A DNA stretch of 64,000 nt from Ustilago trichophora (taxonomy: Eukaryota; Basidiomycota; Ustilaginomycetes; Ustilaginales; Ustilaginaceae), in NCBI GenBank assembly GCA_900323505.1, contig OOIN01000036.1:62001-126000 (forward strand), in the 5' to 3' direction. Below the pieces are notes generated by a model, which was not told the origin of the DNA, searched no databases, and saw nothing but the letters and a program-made list of their open reading frames with translations. Positions 1 through 10,000 of the stretch are shown here, piece after piece (within the stretch, counting starts at the first letter, position 1; the number at the start of each line of letters is the position of its first letter). The translations under genes and the position numbers were made by a program.

Positions 1-2
1 CT

Positions 3-236
3 GCAGGCACGACGGCGGATGAACTCAAGCAGACCCGACTCTTCGGTTGGAGTAAGGCGTTGCAGATGGCTTTGAGCTCGGACTTTCGGCTGACGGCCTT
101 GCCTCCGGTGGCGCAAGCTCGCTTCCGGAACACTGTTTGCTGCTGCGGCTTGTCGGATGCTGTCATGCTGTCCATTATCGAGCTCCAAGGATGCTCGCTG
201 CAGCCGAACCTCACGTGTGTCGCGATCAGCCGCTGA
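3..236 (+). CDS. 3' end of a gene of unknown function (5' truncated)
   Basis: An open frame enters from the left edge of the window and ends at a TGA at 234-236, giving 77 codons with no start needed. The translated tail has a mixed, protein-like composition (it includes LKQTRLFGWSKALQMAL and ends CVAISR) and a Cys-triplet. I do not recognise a domain. It could be the last exon of a gene lying mostly outside the window, or chance. The only support is openness and composition, so the call is weak. Confidence 0.35.
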   Translation, partial: AGTTADELKQTRLFGWSKALQMALSSDFRLTALPPVAQARFRNTVCCCGLSDAVMLSIIELQGCSLQPNLTCVAISR

Positions 237-673
237 CGCCGCTCGGAAGGCCACAGAGCGCTTCGAGAAAGGGCGTTGCGGCATGCTGATGACCAGAAAT
301 GCAGAAGAATAGAGTTATATTGTGGAATTGAGTGGTATTGGAGGTTTATCCGATGATGATGAGGGGTTCCGGAAAGTCGGATGGTGGGTCTCATGCAGGC
401 TTCGGACAAACACAGACGCGATCATATGGGGGTACTAACATCAGATTGGTGGGAACTCGGAAATGACTCAGCGCGTCGGTACTACATACGCGTCGGTACT
501 ACTGTAATTACGTTAAGTTGATGGTTGAGACTAGCATGCCACTGTTGGTAGCGATTTCGCCACCAGTCACGAGTTGACTGGCCTGCAAGCCCTTCACACT
601 GTCAAAAGGGTATCATATTTAGCATACTTCAATACGTAATAACTACAAGATGGAGAGGCCAATACTTGAGAGA
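237..673. other. Intergenic, about 440 bp
   Basis: No gene is supported. The region carries a 15-base direct repeat, ACGCGTCGGTACTAC-like, with copies at about 471-486 and 489-503 separated by two or three bases. It probably holds the 3' ends of the left fragment (+) and of the following minus-strand gene, which converge here. Confidence 0.5.
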
Positions 674-2125
674 TCACCACATGGACGCTGCAGCATCGCC
701 AGCAGGAACATTTACGACAGGTGACAGTGGAGCAATTATTAAGTGGTATCCTCCCCATCCACCGGTATGCCCGGGCACATTCATCGACTGAATCGACGAT
801 GAAGATGAACCTGCACCGCGTTGAGGAAGTGGTGGCAAGTCCGGCATGTCTGCGTACTTTCTCTGTGCTCTCTTGTGCTTCTTCTCGATCTTGTTCAGTT
901 CACGCTCGTGCTTTTTCTCGGCTCTCTTGTGCTTCCTCTCGATCTTGTTCAGTTCACGCTCGTGCTTCTTCTCGGCTCTCCTCTGCTTCCTCTCGGCTTT
1001 TCTTTGCGACCTCAACATCTTCCTACCGCTCTCGTCGAGCTTTTGACCGTTGATTGTCTGCAGTCGAGCCTCAGCATCGTCGTCCTCCGACTCGCTGCTA
1101 GAGCTAGAGCTTGAGCTGTTCGTCGATGAGCCAGTCTCGGATCGGCGATTAGCAACCGGGAAATTCCCGGCAGGAATAGTGGCGTTTGGCGAGCGAGCCG
1201 TGAGCCGCTCTCCATTGTGTACAATGTACACATCTAGGTTGCGAACAGAGAAGAAGTTCTGCTGAAACGTCTCTACGACCTCGCAGATGAGCGGATCGTT
1301 GCGCTTCTTCATCCCCTTCTCGATGGTCTTTGTGACAAAGTAGCCCGTTGCTCCCAGATGCATCGCGATGGGCGCAACGTTGGAGATGATGCTCTGCTTT
1401 CCTGTCAGTCTTCCAGCCACCACTAGGTCTTCGAGGAATCGACCCCAGTCAGCTGCCGAGACATCGTGCTGCACCATCAGCCTGCCCGGGTACACTGGCT
1501 GGAAACCATCAGAGAGCAGCTGCTTTTGAGCTTTTTTGTTGTTGGCGCTCCTGATATAGATCGGTTCGAATTGGGAAGGGAAAGGGTGGTAAGGTTGGAA
1601 GTGGCGGGAGAAGCTAGGAGGTGGAGCGAGTGCACGTTGCTCGGAGGAGGGGCCCGAAAAGCGCATCTTGATACGGAGATCGAAGTCGAGTTGAGGCAGG
1701 TGCGTAAGTCGAGCGTCGTAAGGAGAGGGGCTCCAGTCGGGGGAAGTAGCAAACGGGCTGCCGAATCGAGCCAGCGCCGTCTTTGCGTCAAGGGGCTTGG
1801 CTACAAATGACGAAGGCTCAGCACTGCCAGGGTTGGAAGGCGCAGAGGGCAAGGAAGAGGACGAGGCAAAGCTGCGGCTGTGGCTGTGGCTGCTCGACTC
1901 ACCACGTCGTCCGCCGTAGTTGTACAGCTCTTGCTCGCGCTCGCGCTGCTCTTTCTCGGAGAATGCGCCAAATTGCTTGTTGTCAGAAGCATTGAGAGGT
2001 GACAGTGTGCGAGGAGACGCGTAGCTGCCAGAAGGAGTGGTGCCAACAGCCACGTCGTAGCTGGGAGGAGGCGCCGAGGCGTTGGCCTGAGTAGATGCTG
2101 GGCGCTTGGAGAACGTAGTCGCCAT
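674..2125 (-). CDS. Conserved fungal protein with PPxY motif and charged C-terminal repeats
   Basis: A 483-aa protein of unknown function. The N-terminus has a PPPSYD stretch near residue 15, a PPxY motif of the kind recognised by WW domains of Rsp5/Nedd4 ligases. A Ser-rich linker follows. The one compact, probably folded region (about residues 215-312) contains DWGRFLEDLVVAGRLTGKQ and a GATGYFVTKTIEKGMKKR segment. The C-terminus has a poly-Ser/acidic patch and then a Lys/Arg/Glu-rich coiled-coil-like stretch with an 18-residue unit (RAEKKHERELNKIE...) repeated twice in tandem. I chose the ATG at 2123-2125 because it follows a CACAAC context. An in-frame ATG at 2291-2293 would add 56 residues of less protein-like sequence. 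Ubiquitin-linked regulation through the PPxY motif is inference only. Confidence 0.75.
   Translation of the reverse strand: MATTFSKRPASTQANASAPPPSYDVAVGTTPSGSYASPRTLSPLNASDNKQFGAFSEKEQREREQELYNYGGRRGESSSHSHSRSFASSSSLPSAPSNPGSAEPSSFVAKPLDAKTALARFGSPFATSPDWSPSPYDARLTHLPQLDFDLRIKMRFSGPSSEQRALAPPPSFSRHFQPYHPFPSQFEPIYIRSANNKKAQKQLLSDGFQPVYPGRLMVQHDVSAADWGRFLEDLVVAGRLTGKQSIISNVAPIAMHLGATGYFVTKTIEKGMKKRNDPLICEVVETFQQNFFSVRNLDVYIVHNGERLTARSPNATIPAGNFPVANRRSETGSSTNSSSSSSSSESEDDDAEARLQTINGQKLDESGRKMLRSQRKAERKQRRAEKKHERELNKIERKHKRAEKKHERELNKIEKKHKRAQRKYADMPDLPPLPQRGAGSSSSSIQSMNVPGHTGGWGGYHLIIAPLSPVVNVPAGDAAASMW
866..985. repeat. Tandem 54-bp coding repeat
   Basis: Two adjacent near-identical 54-bp units encode the 18-residue Lys/Glu/Arg helix repeat near the C-terminus of the minus-strand PPxY protein. 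The copies differ at only a few bases, which suggests a recent in-frame duplication. Confidence 0.7.
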
Positions 2126-2558
2126 GTTGTGTGTCAATTTGCTGCGTTTTTGTTGCGGGTGGCTCAAGATCGATGGATGACAAGACGAGATACTGCCTCT
2201 TAGATCAGCGTCTATAAGTACCTTTCCAGCACCGTCATGGGCACACACTATACACTTTGCATGATCACGATATCCAACACAGGCGAAGGACATGACAGGA
2301 AACAGCTACAAAAAGCAAGGGCACTTCAGTTCAGCTTAGGCTGTGCAAGAAGGAAGATGCGAACAAGTAGAGCGCCGAGTCTTAGCTGGGACTGTGCTTT
2401 ATTCGGCTTCTTTTGTTGGACAGCTCACCTGCCACACATTCAGCTTCCCGGCGGAAACGTCTATTTTAGCGCCGAAATCAGTCCCGAACAGTCGAGCGAT
2501 TCATGTCGAGCAAGCACCGCCTTCTGACCAGTGCATACACTTCGGCATCCTGCTTCAT

Positions 2559-2595
<37 letters not shown>

Positions 2596-2954
2596 CTCTA
2601 ACTCACTCGACACGCACACACACAAACACACACACTAGATTTGCACATGGCATTCTGCAGCAGCGCATCCCGTCAGCTTCCCGCTCAAGCCATGCTTCGG
2701 TGACCTGACCATTCTTTTGAAATTTTCATTTTGTGAGAGGCTTAGGTGTAACATGTTTGGGTTTTTCGGGTCGGCTATCAACTTGTCGATGACAACCGGT
2801 CAAGGCGCCACCAGAATGCGGGGAAGGACTACCGCAACCTGACAAGGTGGTCACCTCTGTTCTTCAGGTCCGTGCTCTGGTATATTTGCCTTGAGCAACA
2901 GCTCCTTCGCCCTTACTACTTCTTACCATCACATCCCTCAAATCGATATCAACC
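2126..2954. promoter_or_regulatory. Divergent intergenic region with TC microsatellite
   Basis: This 829-bp region separates the minus-strand PPxY gene from the plus-strand FMN oxidoreductase and should contain both promoters. It holds a (TC)14 run at about 2561-2588 followed by an ACAC-rich stretch to 2632. The last 60 bases before the ATG at 2955 are pyrimidine/A rich, with a CAACC start context. No specific transcription-factor site can be assigned. Confidence 0.5.
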
Positions 2955-4574
2955 ATGTCTGACCCAAAGGTGAGCTAGGCTTTTTTTTTTTTTTTTTTTT
3001 TTTTTGGTGTGATGGCATAGTGCAAGAAGCTGATGAGGCGCAATTGAACCATCATTTTCCTAGTCCGGCTATTTGCGCGAGATCTACGTCGGTGGCCTGA
3101 GTGGTTCCCGACCTCAAACCACCGATCTGAAGCTACTCGAACAGCAGGCCAAGGCCAAGATCACACCGGAAGCGTATGCCTATGTTGCAGGTAGCGCTTC
3201 CACCGAGTCGACTGCTCACGGCAACCTGGATGCCTTTAAGCGGTGGCACATTGGTACGTCCCTGCACATTTTGCTCACTTGCCAACTTGCTCGCAACGAG
3301 ATCTTGCTGACTCCTACCTTTGGTTGTGATTGCATCAGTGCCTTCCATGCTACGAGACGTCTCCTTGGCTGAGTTCGACAGCACCACCCGTCTCTTTGGT
3401 CGCGACTACTCGAGTCCCCTTGTAATTGCCCCCATTGGAGTGCAGGCTCAGCTTCACCCCACGGATGCCGATTGCGCCACAGCTCGCGCAGCAGCGGAGC
3501 TCGAGATTCCCTTCACGCTGTCCTCTGCAACCAGTCGACCGCTCGAAAAGGTCTACGATCATGCCGGCTTCTCAAAGGAGGAGGATGGTCCGGATGCGTG
3601 GTTCCAGCTCTACTGGCCTCAGGATGACGAGTTGACCGAATCCCTGCTGAGTCGAGCCAAGAAGGCGGGCTACCGAGTGCTTGTTGTAACGCTCGACACG
3701 TGGAACCTCGGATGGCGACCTAGAGATCTCGACACAGGTACGAATCGTTCTTACGGCGGTGACAGAGTGAACAAGGACAGCAACTGACGAAATACAATCT
3801 GACTTGCGTCGTGCCAACAGCATACAACCCATTCCTCACGGGTGAAGGCGTTGCCAATGTTTTCTCTGACCCCGTGTTCATTGAAAAGGTACGTTGATCA
3901 CTCTCAACGTCGTCCGAGGCTCGTTCTTCCTCTTTGCTCTTTCCGCTTTGCTCACTTCACTTTCTCCTTTCCTTGCTTCTGAACCATGTCAGTACTGCGA
4001 AGGCAAAGACCCCCGCCGTACCGACGTGACCAAAGACGAAATCACCTCGGCATCTGTCGCCGCCATCGCCCAGCTCTCTCCCGGAGTCTCGCGCACCTGG
4101 TCCGATCTCGCCCTTCTCCGTCGACTCTGGGGTTCGGATCCTATCGTCCTCAAGGGCATCCAAAGCGTCACTGACGCCGCTCGCGCCGTCGAGGCAGGTA
4201 TGGACGGTGTATGGGTCTCCAACCACGGCGGGCGCCAAGTCGATGGGGCCGTACCTTCGCTCACCCAGCTCCCCGCCATTGCAGAGTACATCAACTCGCT
4301 TCCTCGCAAAGAGGGGGAGGAGAAGAAAACAATCATCTTTGACTCGGGCGTTCGATGTGGAGCAGACATCATGAAGGCGCTGTGTCTCGGCGCAGATGGC
4401 GTTGCGGTGGGCAGACCTTGGTGTTGGGGTCTGGCTGTCAACGGCCAAGATGGAGTCAGGGATGTGCTCAAGACGCTGCTGGCGGACTTTGAGCTGAATG
4501 CTGGACTGGCTGGATTCCAGACGAGCAAGGAGCTCGGTAGACATGCGCTGATCAAGGCTGAGAGCCGCATCTGA
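2955..4574 (+). CDS. FMN-dependent alpha-hydroxy-acid oxidoreductase, lactate 2-monooxygenase-like
   Basis: Five exons: 2955-2969, 3064-3253, 3339-3737, 3821-3888 and 3993-4574. All introns are GT-AG (83-104 nt) and all phases close, giving 417 aa. The fold is the (beta/alpha)8 barrel of the L-lactate oxidase / glycolate oxidase / lactate 2-monooxygenase family. Visible signatures are RWHIVPSMLRDVS, SPLVIAPIGVQAQLHP, the FMN-binding Lys of IVLKGIQS (about K278), and the active-site SNHGGRQVDG with catalytic His about 302 and substrate-binding Arg about 305. There is no N-terminal cytochrome b5 domain, so it is not a flavocytochrome b2, and no clear mitochondrial or SKL targeting signal. The SRTWSDL segment before IVLKG suggests lactate 2-monooxygenase-like enzymes, which oxidise L-lactate or a related 2-hydroxy acid; the true substrate is not determinable. 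The first coding exon is only five codons. Confidence 0.9.
2981..3005. repeat. T25 homopolymer in intron 1
   Basis: An uninterrupted run of 25 T lies 11 bases after the 5' splice site of the first intron of the FMN oxidoreductase gene. Such runs are prone to length variation. Confidence 0.95.
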
Positions 4575-4670
4575 TGCGATCACACCCTAGATTCCGTAAC
4601 GATGAGCTTTGAAAAGGCATTCTGATATGTATAGTAGCATGCCAGATATACAGAACAGTGTGTCTCAAAC

Positions 4671-6305
4671 CTAGATAGTCCAAACAGCGAGTTGTGACTG
4701 CAGCTGCTTCCCAACATGCAAAAGTGCCTTGTCGCATCCCCACTGAGAGACAAGCGTCACCCCAACCGGCCAACCGTCATCCTCCGCCACACCCGCTGGA
4801 ACCGCCAACGCCGGCAACCCCGCCAAGCTCGCCGGCACCGTCAGTATATCCTGCACGTACTCTCCCAGTCCACCGTCTCCTTCCTTCAATGCTGATGCAA
4901 GCGTTGGTGCCGTATCCACTGCTGACGGGTGGATAATGACATCCACTCCACCCTCCTTTGCAGCCGCCGTTGTCTTGTTCGAAGGGTTGGCTATGCGAAG
5001 CGCGTTTGCAAAATCGTTCTGCACCTCGGCGCGGATGCGAGAAGCTTGGAGGAAGAAGTTGTCAAATGCATCTGCGATGAGTGCAAACGTCCCGAGGAGG
5101 ATTCGTTTGCGCACTTCGTCGCCGAATCCTGCCGTCCGAGTCGCTGCATATGCGTGATGTCCAGGTGTAGGAGGCCTGTAGAATCCATATTCGACGCCGT
5201 CGTAGCGTGCAAGGTTGCTGCTGGCTTCGGCGGAGGAGATGATGTAGTAGGCACTCAGCGCCGAGGGTGTGCTTGGCAAGCTGATCTGTACTACTTCGGC
5301 ACCAAGCCTTTCGAGTGCCGAGACTGCTCTTTGGAAGGGTGGCAGGACTCGTTGTTGTAGCTCGACGGGGAAGTATTCTCGAGGCACTCCAAGGCGAAGA
5401 CCTTTGAGCGGCTGTGAAGAGGTCGTAGAGGGGAGCGAGGTGAGGAGGTTCTCGACTGTTTCCGCGGCCTTGATGCGGGTGTCGATGCTTGCACTGGTCG
5501 GATCGCGCGAGTCATGCTCTGCAAGAACTTCGTAGACAGTCTCTACATCCTCCACCGTATTTGCAAGCACGCCGACGGTATCCAAGCTATCTGCATACGA
5601 CACCAACCCCCACCTGCTCACTACACCGTAACTGGGCTTCAACCCCACTACCCCGCAATACGCTGCTGGCAAGCGCACACTTCCACCGGTATCGCTTCCC
5701 AGCGCAAATCTCGCCAGTCCTGCCCGAACCGCCGCCGCCGATCCGCCCGAGCTCCCTCCCGCTACCCTTTCCACCTCCATATCCCAGGACTCTCCTTCTG
5801 TCGGCGGAGAGCCAGCCGGATTACGTACAGCGCCGTGAAACGAATGCGTGTTGGTCGAACCCATTCCGAACTCGTCGCAGTTGGTAATGTAGCGCAGGTC
5901 TGCACCTGCCTTGCGTAGAAGTGAGACTGATGCGGCGTCGAATGTCGATGTAAATTGTTCGAGCATGGCGCTGGAGCAGGTGGTGGGAGTATCACGGACG
6001 CAAATGTTGGACTTGATTGCTGCTGTCCAGCCTTTAAGTGGGCCCTCGGCCGCCGCAGCATCCGATGTCGGATTGGAGGCTGAGAGATCGTTAATGATGG
6101 CATTGTAGGGGTCGAAAGGTCCATCTCGAAACGAGCTTGAGTTGTCCTTACGAGCTGAACGGGAGGTTGCGAAGCTTCGACGACCAGAAGTGGCCGGTAC
6201 TGAAGGACAGCAGCTGCCAGCACAGATTCGGAGCTGTGGAGCGTTGCTGGTGCCCACGCTGAGGCAGCGCCGCGCGAGATGCGACGTGGGAAGCGGAAGA
6301 ACCAT
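4671..6305 (-). CDS. HER2: Mitochondrial glutamyl-tRNA(Gln) amidotransferase subunit A (GatA/HER2)
   Basis: A single-exon 544-aa amidase-signature protein. The first 55 residues are rich in Arg, Ser and Ala and lack acidic residues, as in a mitochondrial presequence. The catalytic Ser-cisSer-Lys triad is present: Lys98 in AAIKSNIC, the cis-Ser of VAGGSSGGSAAAVRAG (about 186) and the nucleophile Ser of GSDTGGSVRLPA (about 209). The GVVGLKPSYGVVSRWGLVSYADSLD segment is characteristic of GatA rather than fungal acetamidases. The enzyme hydrolyses glutamine to supply ammonia for converting Glu-tRNA(Gln) to Gln-tRNA(Gln) in the mitochondrial GatFAB or GatCAB complex. It converges with the upstream oxidoreductase gene, with only 96 bp between stop codons. 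Confidence 0.93.
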   Translation of the reverse strand: MVLPLPTSHLARRCLSVGTSNAPQLRICAGSCCPSVPATSGRRSFATSRSARKDNSSSFRDGPFDPYNAIINDLSASNPTSDAAAAEGPLKGWTAAIKSNICVRDTPTTCSSAMLEQFTSTFDAASVSLLRKAGADLRYITNCDEFGMGSTNTHSFHGAVRNPAGSPPTEGESWDMEVERVAGGSSGGSAAAVRAGLARFALGSDTGGSVRLPAAYCGVVGLKPSYGVVSRWGLVSYADSLDTVGVLANTVEDVETVYEVLAEHDSRDPTSASIDTRIKAAETVENLLTSLPSTTSSQPLKGLRLGVPREYFPVELQQRVLPPFQRAVSALERLGAEVVQISLPSTPSALSAYYIISSAEASSNLARYDGVEYGFYRPPTPGHHAYAATRTAGFGDEVRKRILLGTFALIADAFDNFFLQASRIRAEVQNDFANALRIANPSNKTTAAAKEGGVDVIIHPSAVDTAPTLASALKEGDGGLGEYVQDILTVPASLAGLPALAVPAGVAEDDGWPVGVTLVSQWGCDKALLHVGKQLQSQLAVWTI

Positions 6306-6617
6306 GCCGAAGGCTCTATGTATGGATCGCGTTGAGGAGAAGGATCAGGATGAGCTCTGCGATTTCTTCTTGGACCGAAAGGCTGGACCCTGACACTGTG
6401 AAAGTCGAACAACTTGCTGGTGGAGGTCCTACGCTTTTTCGTACGAGAGATATATCAACAACGTTCGATCTTTCTCATGCAGCTACACCACGATTAGAAC
6501 CGCTTGTTGGATTGTAACCATTGGACAGTGCGTTGACGTCCTGATGATCTCGCCTGCATTGGCTTTCTGAAGCATTGTGATGAGTAAATCTGCCCTCGAG
6601 TATAGGTGCAGAGAATG

Positions 6618-6644
6618 AAAAAAAAAAAAAAAAAAAAAAAAAAA
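6618..6644. repeat. A27 homopolymer
   Basis: An uninterrupted 27-base A run lies in the upstream region of the GatA gene and is followed by further A-rich sequence to about 6680. No hallmark of a retroposed gene copy was seen next to it. Confidence 0.95.
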
Positions 6645-7003
6645 TGAAAAAAATGAATGGTGAAATGATGAAAAAAAAAGCAGTCTCAAAGAGCAGATCG
6701 CTTCCAATCAAACGCACAAGCCCTTCCAACCATCCATCACATCGAAATAACAGCACCGACCGAGCTTCCAAAAGCGCAAGCGACGCCGGTGCCGATACCA
6801 TCTGGAACCATGAATATTTGACAACGGAATGCGTAAAAAGGTCTCTCGATCATGATGGTACCTCTCTCGCTTGCGCTTCTTCGCAAAAGTCTGCTTGCCG
6901 TTACCACTAACCGAACTCCTGGACCACATGATGTAGATGTTGGCTCGGACGCAAACAAGAACAGCGGTACGCTCTGCAGCGGAGCAAGTCTCATTCGCAG
7001 GTG

Positions 7004-7059
7004 ACAGTACAGTACAGTACAGTACTGTACTGAGTACAGTACAGTACAGTACTGTACTG
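7004..7059. repeat. ACAGT pentamer tract with two 18-bp perfect palindromes
   Basis: The tract is built almost entirely of ACAGT units on one arm and their complement ACTGT on the other. It forms two identical 18-bp perfect palindromes, CAGTACAGTACTGTACTG, at 7015-7032 and 7042-7059, with centres 27 bp apart. Shorter members of the same motif recur elsewhere in intergenic DNA of this window. Confidence 0.9.
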
Positions 7060-10000
7060 GACTACACTCGGCACTGTAGTCTGGAAATTGTTGGTTGACC
7101 GTGTTAATCGGGTTACGGTCCTGTTAGCCTCGATGACTTGTTTCAGGGGTCGGAAGGGGATGAGATGGATTCCCGGACTTCCGTGAGGATCGGACAAATA
7201 TCGAAAGAAAAGAAAAGGGCATGCAGGTACTGTACCCTCAACCAAACCAAGCTGCCTGGGCCAGGATCTAAGCGAGGCTCGCTACCTTGAACCTGTTCTT
7301 CTCTCTCTCTCCTTACGTGGTGCTTTTCGACAGCTGATCGTTTTTTCATATCGAAGCGTCTCGAGCGCAAAATGTGGTACTGTACAGGCAGTACCGACTC
7401 AGCCGGTCAGACCTAGATGGACAGGCAACTCAGACGGTGTGCCAATCGCTGGTGGAATGGCATAAGTGGGACCTTGTTGCTCGGTGTTGCATGGATCGTG
7501 TTGGAATCTCGCCAAGCTGCAGCCGGCTCATTCTATCACACCCGAGAGGATCTACCATCCGATCCGTCCATGTCGTTTCCACCCCATCTGTGCCATACAA
7601 CTGTGGAGAGTGTGCTTTCTTGGCTGAAAGTGTCGAGTCTGGACCCAACAACAGAGGTAGTTGAGGCTCCGCATGCACAGAAGGAAAAAGACAAGAAAGG
7701 AGGGGAGATGGGAAAAAAACAAAGTGAGACATGCCGGCAAGATCGGAGAAGCAAACACACCACACACATACAGCGCTCTTCTGTTGCGCGTTTTCACTCG
7801 TTCCCACACGAACGCACGCCCCGAGAGAGTCTCCACCTTCTTTGGTCAAGCTGAGTTGCAGAAAGGGATAAAGAAAGGGTCTCTCTCCTCTCCGGCTTGC
7901 GGCTTCCGAGAATTTCCAGATCCAAGGACCCTGAAGGGAGCAATCAACTACAGAGTAACAGTCTTGCCACTCTGCTCTTTGCTAGCTACTCGTGAGAAGA
8001 GAGCGAGCGGTCATAGGATCGTCCAAGACGCGGCGTAGATATTTGCGTGGAAGCTTGCCGAGGAGCCGAGATGGTGGATGTATCGGTGGTGCCCAACCCC
8101 ACCCCCAACCTCGTTAAAGCATAGACGGCGAGAAAAGCTTGGCTTCTTGGCAGGGGTGTTGGGAAACAGCATCGACAGAGGTGGAGTCCCGAATAGTTAC
8201 ATGCACACAATAGAGAGATGGGATTGCATTGCATGCATGAAATTGTGCGATGAGCGTGGTCAGGTAAAACCGACAATGATATTATTTTCTCGGCGCGACA
8301 ACCAACGTCAACGTGTCGCGCTCCTTCCTCAATGATACAAAATCTACACAAACAAGACGCTTTGATGGTACAGCGCAATTTGTGGTCAGTTCGACTTCAG
8401 AGGGGAGGGCGGTTGCGTTTTTACGGAAAAAGACGGCATTTGGATGAGAATCGCTTAGTGGTACAGCTATGGATGGATGGCATTCCACGATGGCGGTGGA
8501 AAGAGTGCCCAAAGTGTAAAAAAAAGCGGCAGCGGCTGAGGAAGCGTTTGCACTATGAAACGAAAAATCGTTGCTGGATTTCTTGGGGCGTACAGCAGTA
8601 TACAGTAGGCAAGCAGCAAAAGCATGCAAGTCGGCACGCAAACAAGGCTTTGACCGCTCATCGACACTGTACGTCTTATCTTTGTTGGCCTGCTTTCCAT
8701 GTCCATCGAGCAAGCTTTGACGGCTGAGAGGTGAACACAGCCGTAGTACAGTAGATAGCTTGTTTCCTGTACATTGCCGAGTCGGAGTCACGAGGTCGTG
8801 AAATCGCTCAAGTTGTGCTGCCAACCACTCTTTTTTGGAGTGTACGTACGTACTGTACCAACGTGTGTGTGTGTATGAACCGTGTCGACTTCGATCTAGC
8901 TGGACGAGGGCAAACAGGTGTTGATCGGGTGTACCAGATTCGTTTCGACCGTTTGGGTTCCACCATGATCGACGTCGCACAGCGTAGTGGTCGGATGTAC
9001 AACACTTGCCGGTAGAACATTTACAGAGTTATTGGGTTCGGAATCCGAGAAACACCCGCAGCGGAACGAAAGCTCAAGCTCGGCCTCGCACCACACTGCC
9101 AACTCCCTCGAAACGCAACAGGAATCTCGACCACTGACTGATTTCAAAAAGTCGACAATCGCAAACGAGTCACCAACATTGCCATCCCTCGCAGCTGGTC
9201 ATGTACGGAACGTGGATGCTACTACAGTACAGTATGTACGGCACAAACAATACGTGCGAGTGGGTGGCAAAAAAGAGGAAGAGGAAGGGATTCAGCGAGC
9301 GATGCTTGTGGAAGACAGACAAGTGGGGTGTAGCCTTACGATGATGCGGCGTCAAGCGGATCGAGGCTAGTGGAAAACAAGAGGATGGCGTGAGGGACAG
9401 AGAAGACGGCGCTGCGCTACAGTCGCGCCACTGTTGGGGGAATCGTCGTGCCAGGGTCTTTTCGTTTGTCAAAAAAAGAAAAAAAAAAAAAAGGATTAAA
9501 TTCGCCACCGGACTCCAGAATGTCAGCACCAGAGCCCTAGAGTGCATGCGCTTTTCAATCACCGGCAGTGGCAATGAACATCTCGGGTTTTCTTTCTTCT
9601 CCCTGGTACACTGGATGTACTGTACTGTACTGTACGGTAGGGAATGATTTTTGGGTCAAATTCGATTCTGTCGCCAAACTAAACCCGGTGCTTTGCTGCG
9701 ATGGTCAAAGACGAGCTGACTGATGAGTCTTTGCTTCGTGTCAACGATTGCCGGTCTGCAGTTACGTTTTGGATCGTGTCTGGCGATCTTCACGGTCAGA
9801 ACTCTTTTTCTTTTCTTTTCTTTTCTTTTTTTTGCCACCCTCTCCTCGTACCGCCTTCGCCCCTGCTTTCGATCCCCGCGGCGTTGGCATTCAAACACCC
9901 TTTCTTGGCTCCGTCTCAACCCTTTCGATGGCTTTGGCCTGAGATTTGAGATTCAGTCGGCTGCTGTCACGAGTCTCTTCTCTGAGGCAGTGTGTCAGTC

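Noticed and set aside
1560..1580. GGTTCGAATT resembling a tRNA B box
   Set aside because: It lies inside the PPxY gene, has no matching A box or acceptor stem, and no other tRNA-like structure was found in the window.
6618..6680. A27 run as a retrotransposed poly(A) tail
   Set aside because: No target-site duplication, coding remnant or element sequence was seen beside it; similar homopolymers occur elsewhere in spacers and introns here.
8282..8980. 232-codon minus-strand frame in the 5-kb gap
   Set aside because: Begins with GTG rather than ATG, overlaps ACTGT repeats, and shows no domain or coding-like composition.
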